From Sphingorhabdus sp. EL138 (GTDB taxonomy: Bacteria; Pseudomonadota; Alphaproteobacteria; Sphingomonadales; Sphingomonadaceae): a DNA stretch of 38,163 nucleotides. The notes below the pieces were generated by a model. It was not told the DNA's origin and made no database searches. It worked only from the letters and a program-made list of their open reading frames with translations. The stretch lies in the NCBI RefSeq assembly GCF_945882965.1, contig NZ_CAMCWY010000024.1, forward strand, positions 1-38,163, written 5' to 3'. The position numbers and the translations under genes are program-made. Positions 25,692 through 33,973 of this stretch are shown piece after piece; the stretch's first letter is position 1, and each line of letters starts with the position of its first letter.

Positions 25692-26282
25692 ATGTCAAAA
25701 GCTTTGAACGACGTTGCCCTTGATCAGCTTTTTCGTGAAGCGCGCAGCTATAATGGCTATCTGGATACGCCCGTGTCGCCCTCACAGTTGGAACAGATTT
25801 GGGACCTGATGAAATTTGGTCCGACATCGGCCAATTGCCTGCCCGCGCGGATCATTTGGTGCAGCAGCGAAGATGCAAAGCAAAAGCTGGCGGATTGCTG
25901 CATGCCAAGCAACGGTGAAAAAATCCTTCAGGCGCCCGTTACCGTGATTATCGGAATGGACCTCGAATTCTACGAAAATCTGCCTGAACTATTCCCGCAT
26001 ACTGACGCACGAAGCTGGTTTGTGGGCAATGATGCGCTGATCGAAAAAACCGCCTTCCGCAATAGCAGCTTGCAGGGGGCATATTTTATGCTCGCGGCCC
26101 GCGCACTCGGATTGGAAACTGGGGCGATGTCAGGATTCAACAATGCCGCGGTGGACAAGGCGTTTTTTGCAGGCACTAAAGTGCAATCAAACTTCATTTG
26201 TACCTTGGGCTATGGCGACAAAGCGAGCATTTTCGAACGCAGCCCACGGCCAGCGTTCGACCGCTTTAACAGCATCCTCTGA
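25692..26282 (+). CDS. Nitroreductase-family protein, RutE-like (malonic semialdehyde reductase family)
   Basis: This 196-residue FMN-dependent nitroreductase-fold protein opens with LFREARSYNGYLDTPVS and has MKFGPTSANCLPARIIW, NSSLQGAYFMLAARALGLETG and GAMSGFNNAAVDKAFF, followed by FICTLGYGD. These match RutE/HadB-type proteins, which reduce malonic semialdehyde in the pyrimidine Rut pathway. No other rut genes are present here, so the physiological substrate may differ. It follows nfu by 27 bp on the same strand and precedes tsaB by 21 bp, suggesting one transcript. Confidence 0.85.
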   Translation: MSKALNDVALDQLFREARSYNGYLDTPVSPSQLEQIWDLMKFGPTSANCLPARIIWCSSEDAKQKLADCCMPSNGEKILQAPVTVIIGMDLEFYENLPELFPHTDARSWFVGNDALIEKTAFRNSSLQGAYFMLAARALGLETGAMSGFNNAAVDKAFFAGTKVQSNFICTLGYGDKASIFERSPRPAFDRFNSIL

Positions 26283-26303
26283 TCAAGCGGCCAACGAACG
26301 GTC

Positions 26304-26912
26304 ATGCGGACATTGGTCATCGATACAGCGACGCGGGCGTGCTCGGTCGCTTTGTTTGATGGAGACCATGTTATTGCAGCGGCGCATGAAGTCATTGGCC
26401 GCGGCCATGCCGAACGCTTGCTGCCCCTGATCGCCGCGTTGCCCGACAACGGCAAAGCGGACCAGGTCATGGTCAATGTCGGACCGGGCAGTTTTACAGG
26501 TATTCGTGTCGGCGTGGCCGCCGCAAAGGCTTTGGGCTTGGCATGGCACATTGATGTACATGGCTATGGTTGCCTCGCGTTGGTGGCGGCGATGGGGCGT
26601 TCAAAGCTGCCCGAAGCCAAGGCCATAGACGTTGTCATGACTGGCGGGCATGGCGAGTATTTCTTTGAAGCATTTGATGCGCAGGGGCATTCGCTTGCGC
26701 CGGTGCGCTCCGTCCTGCCGGCAGATCTGCCCAGCTTTGCCACGGCCACATTAGTGGCAGGAGACATTGATCCCCAACGTACCGACCGCCAGTGGCTGGA
26801 GCTGCTACCCAATGCGCGCCATTGGCCGCATTTGCGGGCCGACCATCCGCTTGCGGCAACGCCAATCTACGGCAGAGCGCCAGACGCAAAGCCCGCAACC
26901 CTGCCAAAATGA
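26304..26912 (+). CDS. tsaB: tRNA threonylcarbamoyladenosine biosynthesis protein TsaB
   Basis: This 202-residue ASKHA-fold protein starts TLVIDTATRACSVALFDGD, with GRGHAERLLPLI and VNVGPGSFTGIRVGVAAAKAL, the family signatures. TsaB lacks the metal-binding histidines of TsaD and serves as its scaffold in t6A modification of ANN-decoding tRNAs. Its TGA overlaps the ATG of the acetyltransferase downstream (ATGA); tsaB-rimI is a common bacterial pairing. Confidence 0.94.
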   Translation: MRTLVIDTATRACSVALFDGDHVIAAAHEVIGRGHAERLLPLIAALPDNGKADQVMVNVGPGSFTGIRVGVAAAKALGLAWHIDVHGYGCLALVAAMGRSKLPEAKAIDVVMTGGHGEYFFEAFDAQGHSLAPVRSVLPADLPSFATATLVAGDIDPQRTDRQWLELLPNARHWPHLRADHPLAATPIYGRAPDAKPATLPK

Positions 26913-27364
26913 TTCGGGTCATTGATGGCGATGCCGGAGACATTTCGGCCATGATGACAATCATGAACGACGCATTCGACCCCAGATTTGGAGAAGCATG
27001 GACGGCGGCACAATGTCTATCAACTTTGGTGCTCCCCGATTGCCAGTTATTGCTTGCGAAAGACAATAATGACGTCTGCGGCTTTGCCATGAGCCGTTGG
27101 GTTCTTGATCATCAAGAATTGTTGATGATTGGCGTCGCCCAGAGACTTCAGGGCCAAGACATCGGTAAACTATTGTTATTCGAAACAATCCACAGAGCAC
27201 GCGAAGGAGGGCGAACGAAAATTTTCCTTGAAGTTCGCGATGGCAACAATGCGCATAGTTTTTATCTTAAATCTGGATTTACTCCGATTGGGCGTCGGAA
27301 AAATTATTACAAAAATGCCGATGGTATAAGTCCCGATGCAATTACTATGCTATTGGAACTATAA
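26909..27364 (+). CDS. rimI: GNAT N-acetyltransferase, RimI-like
   Basis: This 151-residue GNAT acetyltransferase has acetyl-CoA-binding motif A in IGVAQRLQGQDIGKLLL and motif B region IFLEVRDGNNAHSFYLKSGFTPIGRRKNYY, the pattern of RimI, which acetylates the N-terminal Ala of ribosomal protein S18. The overlap with tsaB supports this name. The 3' third of the gene is noticeably richer in A+T than its neighbours. The start is the ATG inside the tsaB stop; a longer frame to 26792 lies within tsaB. Confidence 0.9.
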   Translation: MIRVIDGDAGDISAMMTIMNDAFDPRFGEAWTAAQCLSTLVLPDCQLLLAKDNNDVCGFAMSRWVLDHQELLMIGVAQRLQGQDIGKLLLFETIHRAREGGRTKIFLEVRDGNNAHSFYLKSGFTPIGRRKNYYKNADGISPDAITMLLEL

Positions 27365-27465
27365 ACGTAACGTTAATGTTTGTCTATTGGTTGACGAATT
27401 ATCTCTAATCATGTAACCGCTTCTACACTATAAGATTTAAAATAAATGGGTCTGGATTTTGTAAA

Positions 27466-27900
27466 ATGTCACAAGAAAGTAACGATGTCACCGAACTGTT
27501 AATTACGTTAACTGCGGATATTGTCGCAGCACATGTCAGCAACAACAGCGTTGCCGTGTCGGATGTATCGACTTTAATCTCTAACGTACACGCGGCTCTG
27601 TCCGGAATTTCCGGACCCGCTATTGTGGTAGAAGCAGTCTTGGAACCAGCCGTTCCGATCCGTAACTCTATTAAACGCGATTTCATCGTCTGTCTGGACG
27701 ATGGTAAGAAGCTAAAAATGCTTAAGCGTCACCTTATGACGCATTATGGTATGACGCCGGATGATTATCGCGCCAAGTGGGGATTGCCCGCCGATTATCC
27801 AATGGTTGCACCGGCTTATGCGGAACAGCGCCGCGAATTGGCTAAGGCCATTGGCCTTGGACGCGCGCCGGGTTCGGGCCGAAAGAAAAAAGTGAGATAA
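27466..27900 (+). CDS. MucR/Ros-family transcriptional regulator
   Basis: This 144-residue regulator has the Ros/MucR zinc-finger core [21 protein letters not shown] (split here as [10 protein letters not shown] and [11 protein letters not shown]) and the family tail [19 protein letters not shown], then [10 protein letters not shown]. The presumed ligands are Cys76, Asp79, His89 and His93, so the second position is Asp rather than Cys, as in several MucR-type proteins. MucR proteins are H-NS-like binders of AT-rich DNA controlling surface polysaccharide, motility and virulence genes in alphaproteobacteria. The roughly 100 bp upstream is AT-rich, compatible with autoregulation. A strong terminator follows. 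Confidence 0.93.
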   Translation: MSQESNDVTELLITLTADIVAAHVSNNSVAVSDVSTLISNVHAALSGISGPAIVVEAVLEPAVPIRNSIKRDFIVCLDDGKKLKMLKRHLMTHYGMTPDDYRAKWGLPADYPMVAPAYAEQRRELAKAIGLGRAPGSGRKKKVR

Positions 27901-27925
27901 GCTTTTAGCGTATCCGCAAGAACAT

Positions 27926-27955
27926 AAGGCCGGGACACCCCCGGCCTTTTTCTTT
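27926..27955 (+). terminator. Rho-independent terminator after mucR
   Basis: AAGGCCGGG-ACACC-CCCGGCCTT is a perfect 9 bp stem with a 5 nt loop, followed by a T-rich run (TTTTTCTTT). It lies 26 bp after the mucR stop and separates it from the fur/mur gene. Confidence 0.9.
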
Positions 27956-27978
27956 GACGAATCATGGGGCGGCACTAA

Positions 27979-28413
27979 ATGTCTTGTTCAATGGACAGCA
28001 AAATTGACATTGAGGCGCTCTGTAACGAACGTGGCCTGCGCATAACCGATCAACGGCGCGTCATTGCGCGCGTCATTTCCGATGCGACCGACCACCCCGA
28101 TGTCGAGGAGCTTTACCGCCGTTCGTCGGCCATTGATCCCAAAATCTCGATTGCCACAGTATATCGGACTGTCCGCTTGTTTGAAGAGGCGGGCATATTG
28201 GACCGTCATGATTTCGGCGATGGCCGCGCACGATATGAGGCATCGCCCGAGGCGCATCACGACCATTTGATTGATGTAGAAACCGGCAAGGTCGTAGAAT
28301 TTGTGGACCCTGAGCTTGAGGCATTGCAAAAAATCATTGCGGAACGGCTGGGCTATCGTTTGGTCGACCATCGTATGGAGCTTTATGGCGTCGCCATCGA
28401 CCGCAAGGATTGA
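27979..28413 (+). CDS. Fur-family metalloregulator (alphaproteobacterial Fur/Mur type)
   Basis: This 144-residue Fur-family protein has an N-terminal winged helix (GLRITDQRRVIARVI, then ISIATVYRTVRLFEEAG) and a dimerisation domain with metal-binding EAHHDHLIDVETGKVVEF (His93, His94 and His96 region). The C-terminal CxxC pair and the usual Cys after HHDHLI are missing, which is typical of the alphaproteobacterial Fur/Mur branch that often senses manganese. A second ATG at residue 5 (27991) is an alternative start. The acyltransferase gene downstream may overlap its end by 29 nt. Regulon cannot be read here. Confidence 0.9.
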   Translation: MSCSMDSKIDIEALCNERGLRITDQRRVIARVISDATDHPDVEELYRRSSAIDPKISIATVYRTVRLFEEAGILDRHDFGDGRARYEASPEAHHDHLIDVETGKVVEFVDPELEALQKIIAERLGYRLVDHRMELYGVAIDRKD

Positions 28414-29185
28414 ACGACGCAACTCGGGGGCTTTTGTCACGGGGCAGTTCTTGTTTTTGACACGGCTGCTGCTGATGGCCGCAAGCCTGTCCGCAAGCTT
28501 GCTGTTGCATAATGTTTGGCGGGTAATCCGCAAACCGTCGCCTTGGCCGCGCTTGTTTTTACTGTCAATCAGTTGGACCAGCGGCATTGCGACCGCCACA
28601 ACTGGTACCCGCATACGCAATAATGTGTTCTATGCGGCAAACCACCATAGCTGGATCGATATTCCCGTAATGTCTGGCGTTACGGGCTGCACCTTTGTGG
28701 CGAATGACGGCATCGAGGGCTGGCCGCTAATTGGCTGGTTGTGCAAGATCAACAACACCATCTTCGTCAACCGCGAAAACCGCGCCAGCGTCAGCAATCA
28801 AATCGATGATTTGCGCGCGGCCATGACGGGCGACCAGCCCGTTACCATCTTTCCCGAAGGCACGACGCATGATGGATCGGGGCTATTGCCATTCAAGCCG
28901 TCTTTGTTCGCCGCCTTAGTCCCGCCGCCTGCTGGCATGCTCGTTCAGCCTGTCTATCTCAGTTATGGCCATCACACGCCGCGCGTGGCCTGGGTTGGCG
29001 ACGAAAAAGTGACCGAGAATTTCTGGCGCCTTTTGTCGTATCTCAAACCGATAACCGCCACCTTGCATTTTCTGGAGCCATTTGATCCGCTCCATTATCC
29101 GGACCGCAAGGCCATTTCTGCCGAAGTGCGGGCGCGTATTGGCGCTGCAATGGAGGGTGGCGGCAACCCGGCGCGCATAGTATAG
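28385..29185 (+). CDS. plsC: 1-acyl-sn-glycerol-3-phosphate acyltransferase (PlsC-like)
   Basis: This 266-residue lysophosphatidate acyltransferase family protein has the catalytic HxxxxD motif at His87-Asp92 (NHHSWID), a hydrophobic N-terminal segment (FLFLTRLLLMAASLSASLLL), FVNRENR and FPEGTTHDG (from residue 156). It transfers an acyl chain to lysophosphatidic acid in phospholipid synthesis at the inner membrane. The chosen ATG lies 29 nt inside the end of the fur-type gene and is preceded by GGAG; other starts are possible, including one further inside or one downstream of the fur stop. It is followed by miaB after 9 nt. Confidence 0.88.
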   Translation: MASPSTARIERRNSGAFVTGQFLFLTRLLLMAASLSASLLLHNVWRVIRKPSPWPRLFLLSISWTSGIATATTGTRIRNNVFYAANHHSWIDIPVMSGVTGCTFVANDGIEGWPLIGWLCKINNTIFVNRENRASVSNQIDDLRAAMTGDQPVTIFPEGTTHDGSGLLPFKPSLFAALVPPPAGMLVQPVYLSYGHHTPRVAWVGDEKVTENFWRLLSYLKPITATLHFLEPFDPLHYPDRKAISAEVRARIGAAMEGGGNPARIV

Positions 29186-29194
29186 GCGCGCATT

Positions 29195-30529
29195 ATGAGC
29201 ATAGATTCCCCAAAAACCTATTCGATCAAAAATTACGGCTGTCAGATGAACGTCTATGATGGCGAGCGCATGGCCGAGATGCTGGAAAGCCAGGGCATGT
29301 CGCCTGCAGTTGACAAAGCGAGTGCCGATCTCGTCGTCCTCAACACATGCCACATCCGCGAAAAGGCAGCGGAAAAGGTCTATTCGGAAATCGGCCGCCT
29401 GCGCCGCAAGGATGGAACGAGCCCGGTTATCGCCGTCGCTGGCTGCGTCGCACAGGCCGAGGGCGGCGAGATCAGCCGTCGGGCCCCCGAAGTCGACATC
29501 GTTGTTGGTCCGCAAGCTTATCACAACCTGCCTGACATGGTGGCAGCGGTCGGACGCGGCGAACGTGTGGTTGACCTTGACCTGCCCGGCCTCGACAAAT
29601 TTAGCAAGCTGCCGGCCCGCCGCAAACAACCGCCATCGGCGTTTTTAACGGTGCAGGAAGGTTGCGACAAATTCTGCACCTATTGCGTCGTGCCCTACAC
29701 CAGAGGCGCGGAAATTTCGCGCGGCTGGGCCGAGTTGATCGATGAAGCAAAGGCGATAGTCGATGCTGGCGCGCGCGAAATCACGTTGCTTGGTCAGAAT
29801 GTCAACGCATGGGATGGCGAAGATGACAAGGGCAAGCTTCAGGGCCTAGACGGCCTTATCCGCGCGCTCGACAAGATACCGGACCTGCGCCGCATCCGTT
29901 ACATGACCAGCCACCCAAACGATATGACCGAAGGGCTGATTGCCGCGCATGGTGATGTTGAAAAGCTGATGCCATTCTTACACTTGCCCGTTCAGTCCGG
30001 CTCAGACCGCATCTTAAAAGCCATGAACCGCAGCCACAGCCGCGACAGCTATATGCGTATCCTTGACCGTGTTTGTATTGTGCGGCCCGATATCGCCTTT
30101 TCCGGTGACTTCATCGTCGGCTTTCCCGGTGAAAGCGATGCCGATTTCGAAGACACGTTACGCCTCGTGCGCGAAGTCGGTCATGCGCAAGCCTATTCTT
30201 TCAAATATAGCCCACGCCCCGGCACACCTGCTGCCGACATGTCCGACCAAATACCCATGGAAATCATGGACGAACGGCTGCAACGGCTTCAGGCACAGAT
30301 CGTTGCAGATCAGACGGCGTTTAATGATCGGACCGTTGGGCGCACCACCAATATCCTTTTGGAACGGCCCGGAAAATTCGCCGGACAATTAATTGGTAAA
30401 TCACCATGGCTTCAGTCCGTTCATGTGCTTGCGCCGGACCTTTCAATCGGCGATATCGTTACTGTGAACATAACCGATTCTGGACCGCTTAGCTTGAAAG
30501 GTGAACCAACAATGAGAGCAGCAGCCTGA
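29195..30529 (+). CDS. miaB: tRNA-2-methylthio-N6-dimethylallyladenosine synthase
   Basis: This 444-residue radical-SAM methylthiotransferase methylthiolates i6A37 of tRNAs reading UNN codons. The N-terminal UPF0004 domain holds Cys16, Cys52 and Cys84 for the second cluster (GCQMN, LNTCHIREKA, VAGCVAQ). The radical-SAM triad is Cys157, Cys161, Cys164 (GCDKFCTYCVVPYTRG), and a TRAM domain ends the protein (NITDSGPLSLKGE). Length is standard. It begins 9 nt after the acyltransferase and is followed with no gap by phoH. Confidence 0.97.
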   Translation: MSIDSPKTYSIKNYGCQMNVYDGERMAEMLESQGMSPAVDKASADLVVLNTCHIREKAAEKVYSEIGRLRRKDGTSPVIAVAGCVAQAEGGEISRRAPEVDIVVGPQAYHNLPDMVAAVGRGERVVDLDLPGLDKFSKLPARRKQPPSAFLTVQEGCDKFCTYCVVPYTRGAEISRGWAELIDEAKAIVDAGAREITLLGQNVNAWDGEDDKGKLQGLDGLIRALDKIPDLRRIRYMTSHPNDMTEGLIAAHGDVEKLMPFLHLPVQSGSDRILKAMNRSHSRDSYMRILDRVCIVRPDIAFSGDFIVGFPGESDADFEDTLRLVREVGHAQAYSFKYSPRPGTPAADMSDQIPMEIMDERLQRLQAQIVADQTAFNDRTVGRTTNILLERPGKFAGQLIGKSPWLQSVHVLAPDLSIGDIVTVNITDSGPLSLKGEPTMRAAA

Positions 30530-31525
30530 ATGGCCAAAAAAGCCCAAGCGCAAGCCGGTGACTTGTCCCGGCTGGAGATGAGCTTCGACAAACCGCATTT
30601 GATTAACGCGGTTTTTGGCGAATTTGACCGCAATCTGGTTACGATTGAGAACCGCCTTGGGGTCTATATCTCCGCCCGTGGAAGCCGCGTGCAGATTGAA
30701 GGTGAGGCTGGCGCCATTGGCCGCGCCCGTGACGTTCTCAACGACATTTATTCCCGTCTATCGCGTGGACAGGAAATGGATGCCGAAGCGGTGCAATCCA
30801 TTATCGCCATGACCGCTGAACCGACTTTAGAAGGCATTGTCCGCAAGGACGCGACCGATGCGCCAGGTATCATGATCCGCACGCGCAAGAAAACGCTCGT
30901 ACCGCGTTCAGCCACACAAATTCCCTATATGGAGGCATTGGCCCGCGACGAGATTATCTTTGCACTTGGGCCAGCAGGCACCGGCAAAACCTATTTGGCG
31001 GTGGCGCAGGCTGTGGCCATGTTGATTACCGGCGCAGTGCAACGGCTTATCCTCTCTCGCCCGGCGGTCGAGGCTGGCGAGCGGCTGGGGTTCCTGCCCG
31101 GCGATATGAAGGAAAAGGTCGATCCCTATCTGCGGCCGATTTACGATGCCTTGTACGATTGCTTGCCCGCAGAACAGGTCGAGCGGCGGATTGCCTCTGG
31201 CGAAATTGAAATCGCGCCCATAGCCTTCATGCGCGGGCGGACGTTGGCCGATGCCTTCATCATTTTGGATGAGGCGCAGAATACCACAGCGGCACAGATG
31301 AAGATGTTCCTCACCCGATTCGGCATGAACAGCCGCATGGTTATTTGCGGAGATCCGCGTCAGGTCGATATTCTCGGCGGCGAACGCATGTCGGGCCTGA
31401 ATGACGCGGTGCAACGGCTTGACGGTGTCGATGGCATAAGCACCATCCGTTTCAACAGCAGCGATGTTGTGCGCCACCCACTCGTCGGTAAGATCGTCGA
31501 CGCCTATGAGGGTGGGCATGATTGA
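30530..31525 (+). CDS. PhoH-family ATPase
   Basis: This 331-residue PhoH-like protein has an N-terminal KH-like RNA-binding region (about residues 20-80, NRLGVYISARGSRVQIEGEA), then a P-loop ATPase domain with Walker A GPAGTGKT (147-154) and Walker B FIILDEAQNTT. The family is linked to RNA metabolism and is nearly always next to ybeY. The ATG directly follows the miaB stop, and its own stop overlaps the ybeY start by 8 nt, so miaB-phoH-ybeY are translationally coupled. Confidence 0.94.
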   Translation: MAKKAQAQAGDLSRLEMSFDKPHLINAVFGEFDRNLVTIENRLGVYISARGSRVQIEGEAGAIGRARDVLNDIYSRLSRGQEMDAEAVQSIIAMTAEPTLEGIVRKDATDAPGIMIRTRKKTLVPRSATQIPYMEALARDEIIFALGPAGTGKTYLAVAQAVAMLITGAVQRLILSRPAVEAGERLGFLPGDMKEKVDPYLRPIYDALYDCLPAEQVERRIASGEIEIAPIAFMRGRTLADAFIILDEAQNTTAAQMKMFLTRFGMNSRMVICGDPRQVDILGGERMSGLNDAVQRLDGVDGISTIRFNSSDVVRHPLVGKIVDAYEGGHD

Positions 31526-32036
31526 TGTCGAGCTCGACATGGGCGTGGTTTGGGGCAATAGTAATTTCGGGCAGAGCGAAGTCGAAAAGGCCGTCGATGC
31601 AGCGGTCCGCTTTGCAGCCATTGCTGAAATAGCTGACACGGTAGTTCCCGTCAGCGTCAGTATCAAGCTTTCCGATAATGCGGAGGTCTACGCGCTCAAC
31701 CAAGAATGGCGCGACAAGGACAAGCCAACGAACGTGCTGTCCTTTCCTATGCTTGATGACGCAGAATTGGACGCCTTGTTCGCCGGCACCTATGGTGCGC
31801 CCGAAATAATGCTCGGCGACATAATTTTGGCTTATGAAACCTGCGCTGCCGAGGCGACAGAAAAAGACATTCCTATCGCCCATCACGCGAGCCATTTGGT
31901 CATCCATGGCATGCTGCATTTGTTTGGCCATGACCATATCGAGGATGACGAAGCCGAATTGATGGAGGCGCTTGAGGTAAAAGCGCTTGCATCTATGGGC
32001 CTTCCCAATCCATATACTAACCAAATCGACCATTAA
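31518..32036 (+). CDS. ybeY: Endoribonuclease YbeY (rRNA maturation)
   Basis: This 172-residue metal-dependent RNase acts in 16S rRNA 3'-end maturation and ribosome quality control. The zinc motif H-x3-H-x5-H is His130, His134 and His140 in VIHGMLHLFGHDH. LNQEWRDKDKPTNVLSFP is the other family signature. The start at 31518 overlaps the end of phoH by 8 nt; an upstream ATG at 31506 would add MRVG. GAGGGTGGG provides a ribosome binding site. Confidence 0.95.
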   Translation: MIDVELDMGVVWGNSNFGQSEVEKAVDAAVRFAAIAEIADTVVPVSVSIKLSDNAEVYALNQEWRDKDKPTNVLSFPMLDDAELDALFAGTYGAPEIMLGDIILAYETCAAEATEKDIPIAHHASHLVIHGMLHLFGHDHIEDDEAELMEALEVKALASMGLPNPYTNQIDH

Positions 32037-32056
32037 GAGGCCAGTACGCTTCCATT

Positions 32057-32995
32057 ATGCCTGAGGGTGACAGTTTTAGCGGTTCGAAAACCGCAACCGA
32101 CGACGATAACGACGGACGAATATGGCAGCGGCTGAAGAGCATGTTCTTTGGCCGCGACCACGGACCGACCTTACGCGAGCAGCTTGAAGAAGCGATTGCA
32201 GAGCATGAGGAAGATAGCGACGACAACGGAAAATCGGACGCGGCTGGCGACTTGACCGCCGTCGAGCGCACGATGTTGCGCAATTTGCTCCATTTCAGCG
32301 AGCACCGCGTCGACGACGTCATGGTGCCGCGCAGCGACATTATCGCGATTGAAGAAAGCGCTGGCTTTGCCGATTGTATCGCCGCGTTCGCCGAGCATGG
32401 CCACAGCCGCCTGCCCGTTTACCGCGACACGTTGGACAGCGTTATCGGCATGATCCATATCAAGGATGTGTTCGCTGTTCTGGCCTCAGATCAGGACCCT
32501 CCCGACAGCCTTGAATCCTTCATTCGCCAACCACGGTTCGTACCGCAAAATATGAGCGTGCTTGCCTTGCTCGACGAAATGCGTCGTACACGAACGCATT
32601 TGGCCATCGTACTGGATGAATATTCGGGAACCGAGGGCTTGGTAACGATTGAGGATTTGGTCGAAGAAATCGTCGGCGAAATCGAAGACGAACATGACGA
32701 TGAACCCGAATTGCTGTTCACGCAAATGACCCCCGATATGTGGGAAGCTGACGCCCGGGCTGAGCTAGACGATCTGGCCGATGCCATTGACCCAAAGCTG
32801 GCGGAAGTCGACGAAGACGTCGATACGCTGGGCGGCCTCGCCTTCGTCATCGCTGGCCAAGTCCCCGACATCGGCCAAATGTTGATGCATGAGGCCAGCG
32901 GCTGGAATTTGGAAATATTGGAAGCCGACGAAAAACGCGTTACCCGAATCCGCCTCTACGCCCCTGCGTCCAATAGAAACGATATCAGCGCATAA
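32057..32995 (+). CDS. CorC/HlyC-family protein with CBS pair
   Basis: This 312-residue cytosolic protein lacks the DUF21 membrane domain of longer homologues. It contains two CBS motifs (VDDVMVPRSDIIAI and DEYSGTEGLVTIEDLVEEIVGEIEDE) and a C-terminal CorC_HlyC domain (ADARAELDDLADAI, then TLGGLAFVIAGQVPDIGQ). The family has been associated with divalent cation (Mg/Co) efflux and, by ambiguous naming, with hemolysin C; the gene position after ybeY is the conserved one. The N-terminal region is acidic and low-complexity. Apolipoprotein N-acyltransferase, which often follows, is absent here. Confidence 0.9.
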   Translation: MPEGDSFSGSKTATDDDNDGRIWQRLKSMFFGRDHGPTLREQLEEAIAEHEEDSDDNGKSDAAGDLTAVERTMLRNLLHFSEHRVDDVMVPRSDIIAIEESAGFADCIAAFAEHGHSRLPVYRDTLDSVIGMIHIKDVFAVLASDQDPPDSLESFIRQPRFVPQNMSVLALLDEMRRTRTHLAIVLDEYSGTEGLVTIEDLVEEIVGEIEDEHDDEPELLFTQMTPDMWEADARAELDDLADAIDPKLAEVDEDVDTLGGLAFVIAGQVPDIGQMLMHEASGWNLEILEADEKRVTRIRLYAPASNRNDISA

Positions 32996-33000
32996 GCGCC

Positions 33001-33014
33001 GGGGGGGGGGGGGG
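33001..33014 (+). repeat. Homopolymeric G14 tract
   Basis: Fourteen consecutive G residues begin 6 nt after the corC stop codon. Such tracts slip during replication and are also prone to sequencing or assembly error. Here it is outside coding sequence, so length change could affect only downstream transcription or RNA structure. Confidence 0.9.
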
Positions 33015-33039
33015 AGATCAGCCAAATCCCCTTTTAATT

Positions 33040-33126
33040 GTCACCCTGAACTTGTTTCAGGGTCTATCGTGCAGCAAATCCAGAGCAAGAATAGATAAAT
33101 GGACCCTGAACCAAGTTCAGGGTGAC
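33040..33126. repeat. Inverted pair of REP-like palindromes
   Basis: Two 28 bp units, 33040-33067 and 33099-33126 in opposite orientation, match at 26 of 28 positions. Each contains CCCTGAA, a short CTTG spacer and TTCAGGG, so each is itself a hairpin and together they can form a larger one around a 31 nt loop. They resemble the dispersed CCCTGAA/TTCAGGG repeats frequent in sphingomonads. The pair lies between convergent corC and MOSC genes, a good place for bidirectional termination. A further imperfect hairpin (TGTGATTTT/AAAGTCACA) lies at 33131-33150. Confidence 0.75.
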
Positions 33127-33233
33127 GGGGTGTGATTTTTCAAAGTCACAGCCTCCCAGACCATTCGGGTCGAGCGTAGGCAAAACTCCCGTCGGTACAT
33201 CCCGCCAAATGGGCACCACTGGTCAACGAACAA

Positions 33234-33902
33234 TTACCCCGCCAATTTCGCCGCCCTCGTCCGCCAGCTTTCCGCCATTGTCTCCAGCGCCGCAAGCGCC
33301 CGCAAATGTGATTTGGCCCCTATCGCGCGATGCCCGCCCCCAATCAAAAGATTGAAGGTTCGGGCAACGGTCCAATCATGCTCTGCTGCATGCACTTGTT
33401 CTATGCTGTCGCCGGGCGCCACTTCGCCTTCTTCAATCACGCGGAAATAGCCTCCGCAATGGCCACCATTGATGATTGCCCCTGACAGGCCATGCACACC
33501 AAAATGATGGTCGAGCTTCCAGCAGGGTTGTCGGCCTTGCGCGACTTCCACCAATGCCTTGCCGATACGGAAGCGGTCCCCGATCCGCACTTTGTCCTCG
33601 GTCAGGCCCGATGCACTGATATTTTCGCCAAATGCGCCCGCTTGGTCGAGCAGAGGGTGGACAAAATTCTCCGCTGCAAAATGGGCAATCCATTTGGGAT
33701 AATGTTCCGCGGGATAAAAATGCACCGCCTTGTCCGCGCCGCCGTGCACAGTCGGGTCAGCCACGCGGTCCCCCTCAAAGCCATGCTTGCCCAAGAAGAC
33801 GGGTCGGTCAACCGGTAGGCGTGCCATCGCGCTCATCGTGCCATCGGCGTGAAACGGTTTGGGTTGCCCTATCAGCAAAACATCGATCTGACTTAGTATC
33901 AT
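33234..33902 (-). CDS. MOSC-domain protein (YiiM-like)
   Basis: This 222-residue MOSC protein has VDRPVFLGKHGFEGDRVADPTVHGGADKAVHFYP (quoted motifs: GFEGDRVADP and HGGADKAVHFYP) and the conserved Cys127 in GRQPCWKLDHHFG. MOSC domains bind the molybdenum cofactor or activated sulfur; YiiM-type proteins contribute to reduction of N-hydroxylated compounds. The C-terminal 3-alpha region ends AESWRTRAAKLAG. The start at 33902 (MILSQIDVLL) fits family lengths; two upstream ATGs in frame are possible. It is divergent from the glycosyltransferase. Confidence 0.88.
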   Translation of the reverse strand: MILSQIDVLLIGQPKPFHADGTMSAMARLPVDRPVFLGKHGFEGDRVADPTVHGGADKAVHFYPAEHYPKWIAHFAAENFVHPLLDQAGAFGENISASGLTEDKVRIGDRFRIGKALVEVAQGRQPCWKLDHHFGVHGLSGAIINGGHCGGYFRVIEEGEVAPGDSIEQVHAAEHDWTVARTFNLLIGGGHRAIGAKSHLRALAALETMAESWRTRAAKLAG

Positions 33903-33973
33903 ATTGGATATGTAACGCACCAAATGTACCATTCCCATTGGCATTTTGCGCTGCCGCCGATAAAAGCCGACCG

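Noticed and set aside
27391-27434. TTGACG with TAACCG or TATAAG as the mucR promoter
   Set aside because: The 17 bp spaced -10 candidate is a poor match and the better TATAAG is at the wrong distance; not strong enough to list.
28916-29629. 237-codon minus-strand open frame
   Set aside because: Antisense to the plsC-miaB junction, both strongly supported; high-GC mirror frame.
30908-31666. 252-codon minus-strand open frame
   Set aside because: Antisense to phoH and ybeY, whose catalytic motifs are clear.
33632-33973. In-frame 5' extension of the glycosyltransferase by 114 codons
   Set aside because: It runs antisense through the MOSC gene, is rich in Arg/Pro/Cys without fold-like pattern, and the ATG at 33974 gives the normal GT4 N terminus.
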